Shown here one piece after another: positions 1 to 8,182 of a DNA stretch of 64,000 nt; the stretch's first letter is position 1, and each line of letters opens with the position of its first letter. The stretch is from an uncultured Bacteroidales bacterium. GTDB taxonomy: Bacteria; Bacteroidota; Bacteroidia; Bacteroidales; P3. The DNA lies in the NCBI GenBank assembly GCA_937886715.1, contig CAKZZD010000033.1, forward strand, positions 30,490 to 94,489. Reading direction: 5' to 3'. The position numbers and the translations under genes were made by a program. The notes below the pieces were generated by a model that made no database searches, had not been told where the DNA came from, and saw only the letters and a program-made list of their open reading frames with translations.

Positions 1-782
1 CGGAAGGCATAGATGCTCTGCGCGTCGTCGCCCACCACGCAGATGTTCTGGTGACGCGCCGCCAGCTTCTTCACAATCAGGTATTGTGCATAGTTCGTGT
101 CCTGATACTCGTCCACCAGGATATACTGGTACCGTTGCTGGTATTTCAGCAGCACATCCGGGAAGTCGCGCAGCAGGATATTCATGTTGAACAGCAAGTC
201 GTCGAAATCCATCGCGTTCGAGTTGTGTAGCCGCTGGTCGTAGATCTGGTATATCTTGCCGATGGCGGGACGCTTCGAGTCGGTGTCGGCCTGGTAGATT
301 TCGGGATTTTCCTGATAGTCTTTCGGCGACAACAGATTGCTCTTGGCCATCGAGATGCGGTTCAGCACAAACGACGGCTTGTAGGCCTTCGGGTCGAGGT
401 TGAGCTGCTTCACAATCTGCTTGATGGCGGCCTTTTGGTCGTCGGTGTCGTAGATGGTGAAGTTGGAGGTGTAGCCCAGGCGCGTGCCGTCGCTGCGCAG
501 CAGGCGTGCAAACACGGAGTGGAAGGTGCCCATCCAGATGTCGCGGGCGTCGTCGCCCACCAGCTTCACGATGCGCTCTTTCATCTCTTTGGCGGCCTTG
601 TTGGTGAAGGTCAGCGCCAGTATGCGGAACGGGTCGACGCCCTGCTCCACCAGGTGCGCTATGCGGTAGGTCAGCGTGCGTGTCTTGCCGCTGCCGGCGC
701 CGGCGATGATCATCACCGGCCCTTCTGTGCACATGGCAGCCTCGCGCTGCGGTTCATTCAGTTGATCAAGCAGTTCACTCAT
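1..782 (-). CDS. pcrA: UvrD/PcrA-family DNA helicase, N-terminal part (runs off left edge)
   Basis: Superfamily 1A 3'-5' DNA helicase for repair and replication-fork maintenance, cytoplasmic. Only the first 260 codons are present; the gene continues past base 1. Visible in order: Q motif (LNEPQREAA, residues 8-16), Walker A AGAGSGKT (27-34), motif Ia (LALTFTNKAAKEM), motif II VDEYQDT, and motif III GDDAQSIYAFR at the window edge. The start is the ATG at 782, just before the Q motif. A Bacteroidota -7 box (TACCTTTG on the minus strand, 806-813) sits a short distance upstream, so the gene probably has its own promoter. PcrA and UvrD cannot be told apart from this part; Rep is less likely. Confidence 0.93.
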   Translation of the reverse strand, partial: MSELLDQLNEPQREAAMCTEGPVMIIAGAGSGKTRTLTYRIAHLVEQGVDPFRILALTFTNKAAKEMKERIVKLVGDDARDIWMGTFHSVFARLLRSDGTRLGYTSNFTIYDTDDQKAAIKQIVKQLNLDPKAYKPSFVLNRISMAKSNLLSPKDYQENPEIYQADTDSKRPAIGKIYQIYDQRLHNSNAMDFDDLLFNMNILLRDFPDVLLKYQQRYQYILVDEYQDTNYAQYLIVKKLAARHQNICVVGDDAQSIYAF

Positions 783-805
783 TTGTTCTCCTCAGATTGG
801 AGCAG

Positions 806-813
806 CAAAGGTA
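806..813 (-). promoter_or_regulatory. -7 box of the helicase promoter
   Basis: Minus-strand TACCTTTG matches the Bacteroidota -7 consensus TAnnTTTG and lies 24 bases upstream of the helicase ATG. No well-spaced TTTG -33 box is seen. The flanking sequence resembles that of the S46 peptidase promoter near 19,389. Confidence 0.55.
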
Positions 814-899
814 CGAAAAAAATTCCAACCTCCGGACCTTATTTTTACCCCCATTTTGCCGCTTTCGTAACCCCCTGAAAATCCGTAGTCTCAACCTAC

Positions 900-989
900 C
901 CCCTCCAACCCCCCTCCAACCCCTCTCCATCCCTTCGCCAAAAATTTTCGGAGAAGAGGTGGAGGGGGGTTGGAGGGGGGTTGGAGGGG
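900..989. repeat. Long GC-rich hairpin element, copy 1
   Basis: Two 37-base arms (900-936 and 953-989) are reverse complements at about 33 positions. Each arm contains tandem CCCCTCCAACC, and the arms are separated by an A/T-rich centre with AAAAATTTT. The element lies between the yigZ stop and the helicase promoter. Similar structures occur at 19,622-19,724 and 45,529-45,610, and a related one at 12,851-12,918. The outer flanks also recur in inverted form: CGTAACCCCCTGAAAA left of this copy matches the reverse complement of bases right of copy 3. It could serve as a terminator for the yigZ operon, but the copies in divergent promoter regions argue for a dispersed element. Confidence 0.75.
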
Positions 990-1066
990 ATCAGGTGAAA
1001 GGGCACAGAATCAGGCAGTTGCGCGAGGTTCTGGCGAAAAATGCAAATGGTTGGTTTCCAGAGGGT

Positions 1067-1669
1067 TTACAAAACGTCGATTTTGACGGTGCGGAGGTTT
1101 TGCACGGCGTCGTAGAAGCGGACGCTGAGCGACTGGCGGATGCCCACTTCGAGCGAGCATTGCAGGTCGTAGTGCGGCTGTTCGGGTTTGAGGTCGAAGT
1201 CTTTCAGGATGCGCATCACGTCGTTCATGGCTTCGTAGGCGAAGGAGAGGCGGTAGCGGCAGTCGATGGTGCGCTCGACGATGGTGGCGTGGTCGATGGC
1301 GTCGCGGGCGGCGGTCTTGTAGGCGTTGGCCAGGCCGCTGGCACCGAGGAGGATGCCGCCGAAATAGCGGACGACGACTATCAGCGTGTCGGTGAGGTCG
1401 GCGGAGAGGAGCTGGCCGTGGATGGGGCGGCCGCCGGTGCCGCTGGGTTCGCCGTCGTCGTTGGCGCGGAAGGCATCTTTGCGGGGGCCGAGGATGTAGG
1501 CGTAGCAGTGGTGGCGTGCGTCGAAGTAGTCTTTGCGGAGCTGGTCGAGGTGAGCCTTCACTTCGTCGAGGGTGCGCACGGGGTAGGCAAAAGCGAGGAA
1601 CTTACTGCCTTTCTCCTTGTAGAGGCCCTCCGAGGGGGCGGCTAATGTCTTGTATGTGTCGTCGAACAT
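1067..1669 (-). CDS. yigZ: YigZ/IMPACT family protein
   Basis: A 200-residue protein of the UPF0029/IMPACT family, whose bacterial members (E. coli YigZ, YvyE) have an N-terminal IMPACT domain and a ferredoxin-like C-terminal domain. Their precise function is not settled; eukaryotic IMPACT acts in translational control through GCN2. Family signatures seen include SKFLAFAYPV, YFDARHHCYAY, DDGEPSGTGGRPI and VVVRYFGGILLGASGL. It is the last gene of the ribD - fucosidase - yigZ operon and starts 13 bases after the fucosidase stop. A small 7-bp tandem (ATTTTCA three times, 1672-1692) spans the junction and covers the last fucosidase codons. Confidence 0.9.
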   Translation of the reverse strand: MFDDTYKTLAAPSEGLYKEKGSKFLAFAYPVRTLDEVKAHLDQLRKDYFDARHHCYAYILGPRKDAFRANDDGEPSGTGGRPIHGQLLSADLTDTLIVVVRYFGGILLGASGLANAYKTAARDAIDHATIVERTIDCRYRLSFAYEAMNDVMRILKDFDLKPEQPHYDLQCSLEVGIRQSLSVRFYDAVQNLRTVKIDVL

Positions 1670-1682
1670 TAATTTTCAATTT

Positions 1683-3422
1683 TCAATTTTCAATTCGAAA
1701 GACCCAAGCGTAGTCGAGGGTGTTGAGCTCTTTGGGGTCGAGGGTGGTGAGGTCGAGGGTGAGGGTGCCGTCTTTCTTCTGCTTCCATTTCAGTTTGGCG
1801 GTGGTGCCGAGGAGGGTAATGGCTGTGCCTTTCTTCAGACGCGGCAGGTTGGGGAGGGTCAGCGTGCGGCCGGGGCGCTCGAACTCGATGACGTATAGGT
1901 TGTCGGCCTTGGTGGTGAAACAGCGGAGGGTGCGATCCCACGAGGTGGTGCCGTGCCAGTCGGCATATAGAGGAGCGAAGGTCTTGCCACCGTCGTGGCT
2001 GATGCTGAAGTGTGCCGTGGCCTCAAGGTCTTTCTCTTTGAGTATCACGTCGAAGAGGTATGCGCTCTTACCATCAAAGTGGTATGATGCCTGCGCCTGG
2101 TCGTTCTCGGCCCAAGAGTGGTTGTAGTAGAGGATGGTGTCGTCGCCGGTAAGCACCCATATCTCGTCGTCGCCTTCCGCGCGGATCAGGCAGTCTTCTT
2201 CCTGCCGGCTTGGCCACATCACTCCGTGCCAACGTATGGTGAAGTTGTCCACAGGCATGCCTTTCAGCGGAGCGTTGCGGACCCAGTCGTAGTCGATGGC
2301 GGTAGTGTGGGGCATCTCTGCCGTCATGTGCTCACGCTGGCAGGGGATGATGTAGGGTCGCGAGCCGTAGATGGCTTCGCCGTTGACCTGCAGCCAGTGG
2401 CCGAGGTCGCGGAGGCGCTCCTGCTGGATGAGGGGGATGTGGCCGTCGGCGGCGGGGCCGACGTTGAGGGTGAGGCCGCCGCCGTGGGCCACGAGCTCGC
2501 AGAAGTGCTGGATGAGGGCCGTGGAGGTGAGGTAGTTGTCCAGGTCCTCGTTGCGGTTGAGCCCGAAGCTGCGGCCCAGGCCGCGGCATTCGGCCCAGGG
2601 CCGGTCGCTGACGCCGATGCCGGCGCTGTATTCGGGGGTCTTGAAACCATGTTTTGTATTCTGACCCCAGCGGTCGTTGACGATGGCGTCGGGGCCGACG
2701 GTGCGGTAGTACCAGTCGATGAGTTCCACGGAGCGCAGTTGTTCGGGGGTGTTCTGCCAGTCGCCGTCGGCGAAGATGAGGTCGGGATGGTAGCGGGAGA
2801 CGAGGTCTTTGAATTGGGGCACCATGTGGTTGTCGACATAGTCGGTGATGGCCGAGTCGGGATCCTGCATCCAGATGTGGCGGGGGTTGCTCCATTCGGG
2901 CAGCGAGTAGTAGAAGCCCATACGCAGGCCTTCGTGGCGCACGGCGGCGGTGAGCTCCTCGACGATGTTGCGGTGCGGGCCACTGACGGTGCTGTTCCAC
3001 CCGGGCTGGTAGGGATCGTCCCAGAGGGAGTAGCCGTCGTGGTGCTTGGTGACGAGCACGACGTATTTGGCGCCGGCCTCGCGGAACATGCGGGCCCAGT
3101 CCTGCGGGCTCCACAGCTCGGCGCGCCAGTATTTGGTGAATTCTTTATATTGTTCGAAGACAGGCAGGGTAGTGTCGGCGTAGAGGCTCATGATCTGGCA
3201 GCGGCCGCTGTCGCCGACCATCAGGCCGCGGTAGAACCATTCGGCGTAGCCCTCCTTGCCGGCGTAGGCGGGCACGGAGTAGAGTCCCCAGTGGACGAAG
3301 ATGCCCAGCTTGGCGTCGCTGAACCACTGCGGGTAGGGCCGGGCGTTGAGGCTCTCCCAGGTCTGCCCGTGGGCGGCAAAGGCGGTGAGCAGCAGCAGTG
3401 CTGCCAGCAGTTTGTGATTCAT
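1683..3422 (-). CDS. Exported alpha-L-fucosidase, GH29 family
   Basis: Glycoside hydrolase that removes terminal alpha-L-fucose with retention of configuration; probably periplasmic or cell-surface. Length 579 residues. Residues 1-20 form a signal peptide ending in HGQ. The GH29 barrel follows: FSDAKLGIFVHWGLYSVPAY (34-53), VVLVTKHHDGYSLWD (121-135), FYYSLPEWSNP (170-180), and PDLIFADGDW (213-222), whose Asp219 fits the family nucleophile. The C-terminal part is beta-rich. The ATG overlaps the ribD stop as ATGA, so translation is probably coupled, an odd pairing of riboflavin synthesis with a glycosidase. No SusC/SusD pair or other glycan-use genes lie nearby. Exact linkage preference cannot be read from sequence. 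Confidence 0.88.
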   Translation of the reverse strand: MNHKLLAALLLLTAFAAHGQTWESLNARPYPQWFSDAKLGIFVHWGLYSVPAYAGKEGYAEWFYRGLMVGDSGRCQIMSLYADTTLPVFEQYKEFTKYWRAELWSPQDWARMFREAGAKYVVLVTKHHDGYSLWDDPYQPGWNSTVSGPHRNIVEELTAAVRHEGLRMGFYYSLPEWSNPRHIWMQDPDSAITDYVDNHMVPQFKDLVSRYHPDLIFADGDWQNTPEQLRSVELIDWYYRTVGPDAIVNDRWGQNTKHGFKTPEYSAGIGVSDRPWAECRGLGRSFGLNRNEDLDNYLTSTALIQHFCELVAHGGGLTLNVGPAADGHIPLIQQERLRDLGHWLQVNGEAIYGSRPYIIPCQREHMTAEMPHTTAIDYDWVRNAPLKGMPVDNFTIRWHGVMWPSRQEEDCLIRAEGDDEIWVLTGDDTILYYNHSWAENDQAQASYHFDGKSAYLFDVILKEKDLEATAHFSISHDGGKTFAPLYADWHGTTSWDRTLRCFTTKADNLYVIEFERPGRTLTLPNLPRLKKGTAITLLGTTAKLKWKQKKDGTLTLDLTTLDPKELNTLDYAWVFRIEN

Positions 3423-4507
3423 GGCTCGACGATGGTTAGTCGGTTGGGGGCTATGGTCGGTAGCTCCGGCGCGGGGAGGCCGCTGCCGAGGGTCTGCGGG
3501 CTGCGGAGAATGCGCACTTCGTCGTAGAGGCCGCTCTGGATGAAGGCGTCGAGCACATGACGTCCGCCTTCGACGATGACGCTTTGCAGTTTGGCTTCGT
3601 AGAGGGTCTTAAGGGTGTCGGCGACAGTCTGGGTGCGGAGGTGGAGCCAATGGGACGGGACGTTGGAGAGACGGCCGCGGCGGTCGAGGACAATGGGCTG
3701 CGGCTGCGGACCGAGGTAGTGGCGCGCCGTGAGGGTGGGGGAGTCTGTGAGGTAGGTTTCGCTGCCCACAAGGATGGCGGCTTCTTCGGTGCGCCAGCGG
3801 TGGTTGAGTCGGTTCTGCCGCTGGGTCGACAACCAGTAGGGGCGTACCCCTGTGTACGCCTGTGTGTCTTCCTGGGGGCGTACCCCTGTGTACGCCCGTG
3901 TGTCTTTCTGGGGGCGTACCCCTGTGTACGCCCGTGTGCCTTCTTGGGGGCGTACACGGGGGTACGCCCCTACGGGAGCCATAAAACCGTCGGCACTCTC
4001 GGCCCACTTTAGGATGACGTAGGGGCGCTGCTTTTCCATGAAGGTGAAGAATCGGCGGTTGAGCTCGCGGCCTTCGCTTTCTAGCACGTGCCTCGTGACT
4101 TCGATGCCGGCGGCCTCGAGCTTGCGGAAGCCGTTGCCGCTGACGAGGGGGTTGGGGTCGTCGTTGCAGCACACCACGCGGCGGATGCCCTTCTCGATGA
4201 TGAGGTCGGCGCAGGGGGGCGTGTGGCCGTAGTGTGAGCAGGGTTCGAGGTTAACGTACAGCGTGGCACCCTCGTAGGGGTTTACTCCTGTGTACGCCCC
4301 GTCGTTGCGCAGCAAGGCATTACGTTCGGCGTGGTTGTGGCCGTGTTCCTGGTGGTAGCCCTCGCTGATCACTTCGGGCGTACACGGGGGTACGCCCCTA
4401 CAAACGACACAACCCACCATGGGATTGGGCCTCACACGCCCAAGCCCGTTGGCGGCCAGCTGCAGGCACCGCCGCATATAGATGATGTCTATTTCCTGCT
4501 GTGTCAT
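3419..4507 (-). CDS. ribD: RibD: riboflavin deaminase/reductase, interrupted in frame by palindromic repeats
   Basis: Bifunctional enzyme for steps two and three of riboflavin synthesis: deamination of the pyrimidine intermediate, then reduction of the ribosyl chain. Start chosen at the ATG at 4507 (MTQQEIDIIYMRRCL), which fits the family; an upstream ATG at 4546 would add 13 residues unlike RibD. The zinc deaminase domain has H59-A-E61, C90 and C99 (PCSHYGHTPPC). The reductase domain has ILKWAESADGFMA, RTEEAAILVG and VIVEGGRHVLDAF. Three in-frame insertions are unlike other RibD proteins: residues about 36-44 (RGVPPCTP), 70-79 (GAYTGVNPY) and 180-224 (repeats of AYTGVRPQKDTR). All derive from the same palindromic DNA element and lie between conserved motifs, so activity is probably kept. 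First gene of its operon. Confidence 0.92.
   Translation of the reverse strand: MTQQEIDIIYMRRCLQLAANGLGRVRPNPMVGCVVCRGVPPCTPEVISEGYHQEHGHNHAERNALLRNDGAYTGVNPYEGATLYVNLEPCSHYGHTPPCADLIIEKGIRRVVCCNDDPNPLVSGNGFRKLEAAGIEVTRHVLESEGRELNRRFFTFMEKQRPYVILKWAESADGFMAPVGAYPRVRPQEGTRAYTGVRPQKDTRAYTGVRPQEDTQAYTGVRPYWLSTQRQNRLNHRWRTEEAAILVGSETYLTDSPTLTARHYLGPQPQPIVLDRRGRLSNVPSHWLHLRTQTVADTLKTLYEAKLQSVIVEGGRHVLDAFIQSGLYDEVRILRSPQTLGSGLPAPELPTIAPNRLTIVEP
3836..3973. repeat. 36-bp tandem array with terminal palindromes inside ribD
   Basis: GGGGCGTAC starts at 3839, 3875, 3911 and 3947, an exact 36-bp period. Three units read GGGGCGTACCCCTGTGTACG plus a variable spacer; the fourth is in inverted form. The array is bounded by GTAGGGGCGTAC (3836-3847) and GTACGCCCCTAC (3962-3973), which are reverse complements. 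36 bp is 12 codons, so the frame is kept and RibD gains repeats of AYTGVRP plus a charged spacer in the linker just before YWLS. Confidence 0.95.
4274..4300. repeat. Palindromic element in ribD, second site
   Basis: A degenerate copy of the same element, beginning GTAGGGG and ending GTGTACGCCCC. It encodes GAYTGVNPY in RibD just before the conserved EGATLYVNLEPCSH segment. Confidence 0.85.
4376..4401. repeat. Palindromic element in ribD, third site
   Basis: A further copy, starting GGGCGTACACGG and ending GTACGCCCCTAC. It is read in a different frame from the other sites and gives RGVPPCTP within the first strand region of the deaminase domain. Confidence 0.88.
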
Positions 4508-4516
4508 TTCAGTGTG

Positions 4517-4547
4517 CAAATATACGACAAAACAACCACATGGCAAA
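4517..4547 (-). promoter_or_regulatory. ribD promoter
   Basis: On the minus strand, TTTG (4544-4547), 19 bases, then TATATTTG (4517-4524): a full Bacteroidota promoter. The predicted transcription start is only a few bases from the ribD ATG, so the mRNA may be nearly leaderless. It overlaps face to face with the plus-strand promoter at 4555. Confidence 0.7.
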
Positions 4548-4554
4548 ATAATAA

Positions 4555-4585
4555 TTTGTCATGTCGCAGAAAGTGTGTATCTTTG
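4555..4585 (+). promoter_or_regulatory. Promoter of the structured leader and TM2 gene
   Basis: TTTG (4555-4558), 19 bases, TATCTTTG (4578-4585), a close match to the Bacteroidota consensus in both boxes and spacing. Transcription should begin near 4592, leaving a leader of about 220 bases before the TM2-domain gene. Confidence 0.8.
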
Positions 4586-4591
4586 CACCGT

Positions 4592-4775
4592 CGTTTGCGA
4601 GAGTAAGCATCCGACAAGAAGAAGCTCAATTGCCTTACAAATTACCACCTTGAAGATAATTCGAGTTTGCCTGATCCCTTACATTGGGATGTTTGTGCTT
4701 TATGGTACGGACATCCGTCGTAAGGGAAGGTTGTGGTAAACCTGTAAGGCAGACGGAATGAACCGTACCTTTTTT
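4592..4775 (+). ncRNA. Structured leader RNA with alternative terminator (candidate attenuator or small RNA)
   Basis: Nested pairings are visible: P1, 4631-4651 with 4727-4751 (TGCCTTACA/TGTAAGGCA, then TTACCAC/GTGGTAA); P2, TCCCTTAC 4675-4682 with GTAAGGGA 4720-4727; P3, GGATGT 4687-4692 with ACATCC 4711-4716; plus a small 5' hairpin near 4593-4618 (GTCG/CGAC). A competing terminator stem at 4704-4769 uses the 3' strand of P3 and loops out the 3' strands of P1 and P2. Two exclusive folds before an intrinsic terminator are the layout of a riboswitch or attenuator. It could instead be a free-standing RNA of about 185 bases. I do not recognise the family. Confidence 0.6.
4704..4775 (+). terminator. 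Intrinsic terminator in the TM2 gene leader
   Basis: GGTACGG (4704-4710) pairs with CCGTACC (4763-4769), CAT with ATG, and CCGTC (4715-4719) with GACGG (4752-4756): 15 pairs with one internal loop and one bulge, followed directly by six T (4770-4775). It lies 40 bases before the TM2 start, so expression requires read-through. Confidence 0.72.
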
Positions 4776-4815
4776 ATGGCAATATCGCACAAAACCTTAT
4801 AAAATTACCACAACA

Positions 4816-5256
4816 ATGAAAAAAGTTATTACTCTAACCGTCGCTGCCATGATGGGTATCGGCACAACATCGGCTCAAGCACTGCTCGTCGAGCCAGAAA
4901 ACAGCAACACAATCGACATCCAAATGCTTACCGATCAGGTGGAAGTGAATCCCTCGTATGCTTCCTATTTTGAAGCTATGAAAGAAGCCTCTTTCCCTAC
5001 AGAGAATGAGATGCCTGCTGAGGTTTTTGAACTCAGCAAAAACCCCGACCAGTTGACAGCAGGTCTGTTTGCGATTCTTCTTGGAGGTATTGGTGTCCAT
5101 CACTTCTACACTGGACAAACTTTGCGTGGTGTTTTGGATATCCTCTTTTGCTGGACAGGCATACCTGCCATCATTGGATTGGTCGAAGGCATCGTATGGC
5201 TTTGTGACGACGATGCAGGCTGGGCAGAGCGCGTGGCCAAGTGGAATAGTAAGTAG
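4816..5256 (+). CDS. TM2-domain membrane protein with signal peptide
   Basis: A 146-residue protein. Residues 1-22 are a signal peptide (MKKVITLTVAAMM...SAQA). An acidic, non-conserved segment of about 55 residues follows, and then a TM2 domain from about residue 77: two membrane helices joined by a short turn, with the family pattern GGIGVHHFYTGQTLRGVLD and PAIIGLVEGIVWL. TM2 proteins are widespread and their role is unknown in most bacteria. The gene stands alone on the plus strand between two minus-strand operons, behind the structured leader at 4592-4775, which suggests conditional expression. No function can be assigned beyond the domain. Confidence 0.8.
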   Translation: MKKVITLTVAAMMGIGTTSAQALLVEPENSNTIDIQMLTDQVEVNPSYASYFEAMKEASFPTENEMPAEVFELSKNPDQLTAGLFAILLGGIGVHHFYTGQTLRGVLDILFCWTGIPAIIGLVEGIVWLCDDDAGWAERVAKWNSK

Positions 5257-5278
5257 CGTTCACCAGATTGTTAAAGTA

Positions 5279-5308
5279 GCGAGCCACGGATAAAAATCCG
5301 CGGCTCGC
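5279..5308 (+). terminator. Hairpin after the TM2 gene
   Basis: GCGAGCC (5279-5285) pairs with GGCTCGC (5302-5308), with an inner GGAT/ATCC step. There is no T-tract, so it may be an RNA end or stability element rather than a full intrinsic terminator. Confidence 0.45.
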
Positions 5309-5353
5309 TCCGCATATATGCGGCTCGCATTGTAAGTGCTGCAAAATGGTCGT

Positions 5354-5534
5354 GCATAGATGCGGGATGATAAAACAGTGCTGGAAGTGCCTTTTGCAAT
5401 GATGCGAGGTCGGTTTGCAGTGATGTAAATGCGTTTTGCAGTGATGCGAGGTCTATTTTCTGCCCAAACAGTGCCTCCGCATTGATGCGAGATTTGTTTT
5501 CTGTGCTACAACGTGGCCTTGCAATGATGCGAGA
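5354..5534. repeat. Six degenerate GCAnTGATGCGAGR repeats
   Basis: Cores begin at 5354, 5396, 5417, 5438, 5479 and 5521, each close to GCAATGATGCGAGGT, with irregular spacing of 21-42 bases. They fill most of the gap between the TM2 gene and asnS. Irregular spacing and decayed copies exclude CRISPR. No coding potential is seen. Confidence 0.7.
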
Positions 5535-5556
5535 TGAAACTGCACAAAGAAAAAGA

Positions 5557-5586
5557 AAGTGCGCCCCGCGAATACGGGGCGCACTT
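5557..5586 (-). terminator. asnS operon terminator
   Basis: A perfect 12-bp stem (AAGTGCGCCCCG, 5557-5568, with 5575-5586) and 6-base loop, followed on the minus strand by a T-rich run (TCTTTTTCTTTG). Confidence 0.85.
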
Positions 5587-5608
5587 GTTGTTACATAGTG
5601 CCGACGGT

Positions 5609-7045
<1,437 letters not shown>

Positions 7046-7057
7046 ATTGTTGTGATA

Positions 7058-8149
7058 TTATTTTTTGTCAATCAGTTCTTTAAGGGCTACATCGCTGGCG
7101 AAGCGAAACACCATTTCCTCTTGGCTGCGGCGGCATATCATGAGCGTGTCGTCACTGGCAGCCACGATATATCCGTCCAAGCCTTCGACGACGACAGTCT
7201 TGCCCTTCTCATCGGGCATGGTGACGATGGTGTTTTTTGTGTTGTAGGTGAACACGTTCCCTCCCAAAATGGCGTTGCCGTGGCTGTCGCGCAGCGACAC
7301 GTCGTAGAGTGAATCCCAGGTTTCCACATCGCTCCATCCGAATCCGGCCTCCATCACGTGCACGTTGGAGGCTTTCTCCATGATGCCATTGTCGACCGAT
7401 ATGGCCTCGCTATGAGCGTAGACGCGTTCCAGATCCTCGTGAGGCGTGTCGATGCCGAGTGAGAAAAACGTTTCGGCAATGGCCGGAAGAAAGTCTCTGT
7501 AGGCCTGCATCAGGATGGGCAACCGCCAGACGAAAATGCCCGCATTCCAGAAGAATTCGCCGCTGGCTATGAACTGGCGAGCCATCTCCACAGGGGGTTT
7601 CTCGGTGAATGTCACCACCTTGTGCAGGTTCTTGGCATTCTCCAGCGAGGCCTGTTCGCGGAATTGTATGTATCCGTAGGATGTTTCAGGCTTGGTGGGT
7701 TGGGCGCCAAGGGTGATGATCCAGTCGTGCGACCCCACCACGTCGACAGCCTGCAGCATGTCTGCCTCGAATTTGTCTTGTTTGAATATGGCATGGTCGG
7801 CCGGCGACACGATGATGGTGGCCTCCGGGTCGCGCTGGTTGATGATGGCGGCAGCATAGGCGATGCATGGTGCCGTGTTGCGCCGCATGGGCTCCACAAC
7901 CACCTGATGGGGTTCCAGCGAAGGGATCTGCTCGCGAACTTGGTCGGCATAGTGTTCTCCGGTCACAATCACGATCTGCTCACGCCGGCAGAACTTTTCA
8001 AAGCGCTCGAAGGTCATCTGCAGCATCGATTTGCCGACGCCCATCACGTCGATAAACTGCTTGGGTGTGTCGCTGTTGCTGATGGGCCAGAAACGGCTGC
8101 CGAGGCCGCCTGCCATCACGATGGTCCAAATATGTTTGTTGTCTTTCAA
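7058..8149 (-). CDS. manC: Mannose-1-phosphate guanylyltransferase
   Basis: Makes GDP-mannose from mannose 1-phosphate and GTP, supplying mannose and fucose units for surface glycans. Length 363 residues, so it is the single-domain form without the phosphomannose isomerase domain found in longer ManC/CpsB proteins. The nucleotidyltransferase signature GGLGSRFWPISNSDTPKQF lies at residues 14-32. Other family segments are PMRRNTAPCIAYAA, ADHAIFK, TKPETSYGYIQ, TFTEKPP and FFWNAGIFVW. It sits between thyA and asnS in one minus-strand operon; no other sugar-nucleotide genes are adjacent. Confidence 0.92.
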   Translation of the reverse strand: MKDNKHIWTIVMAGGLGSRFWPISNSDTPKQFIDVMGVGKSMLQMTFERFEKFCRREQIVIVTGEHYADQVREQIPSLEPHQVVVEPMRRNTAPCIAYAAAIINQRDPEATIIVSPADHAIFKQDKFEADMLQAVDVVGSHDWIITLGAQPTKPETSYGYIQFREQASLENAKNLHKVVTFTEKPPVEMARQFIASGEFFWNAGIFVWRLPILMQAYRDFLPAIAETFFSLGIDTPHEDLERVYAHSEAISVDNGIMEKASNVHVMEAGFGWSDVETWDSLYDVSLRDSHGNAILGGNVFTYNTKNTIVTMPDEKGKTVVVEGLDGYIVAASDDTLMICRRSQEEMVFRFASDVALKELIDKK

Positions 8150-8182
8150 ATTGTTGTTGTCTTGGTCAAATAATGTGTCTGT

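Noticed and set aside
2118..3527. Long open frame of 469 codons antisense to the fucosidase
   Set aside because: It is opposite a gene with clear GH29 motifs; its Val/Asp/Gly-rich product has no domain and reflects the GC-rich third positions of the real gene.
4508..4550. FMN riboswitch before ribD
   Set aside because: The predicted transcription start lies a few bases from the ribD ATG, leaving no room for a riboswitch; the structured RNA nearby is on the opposite strand and does not show FMN-aptamer features.
5354..5534. Possible CRISPR array
   Set aside because: Repeats are degenerate, cores only about 14 bases, spacing irregular and no cas genes nearby.
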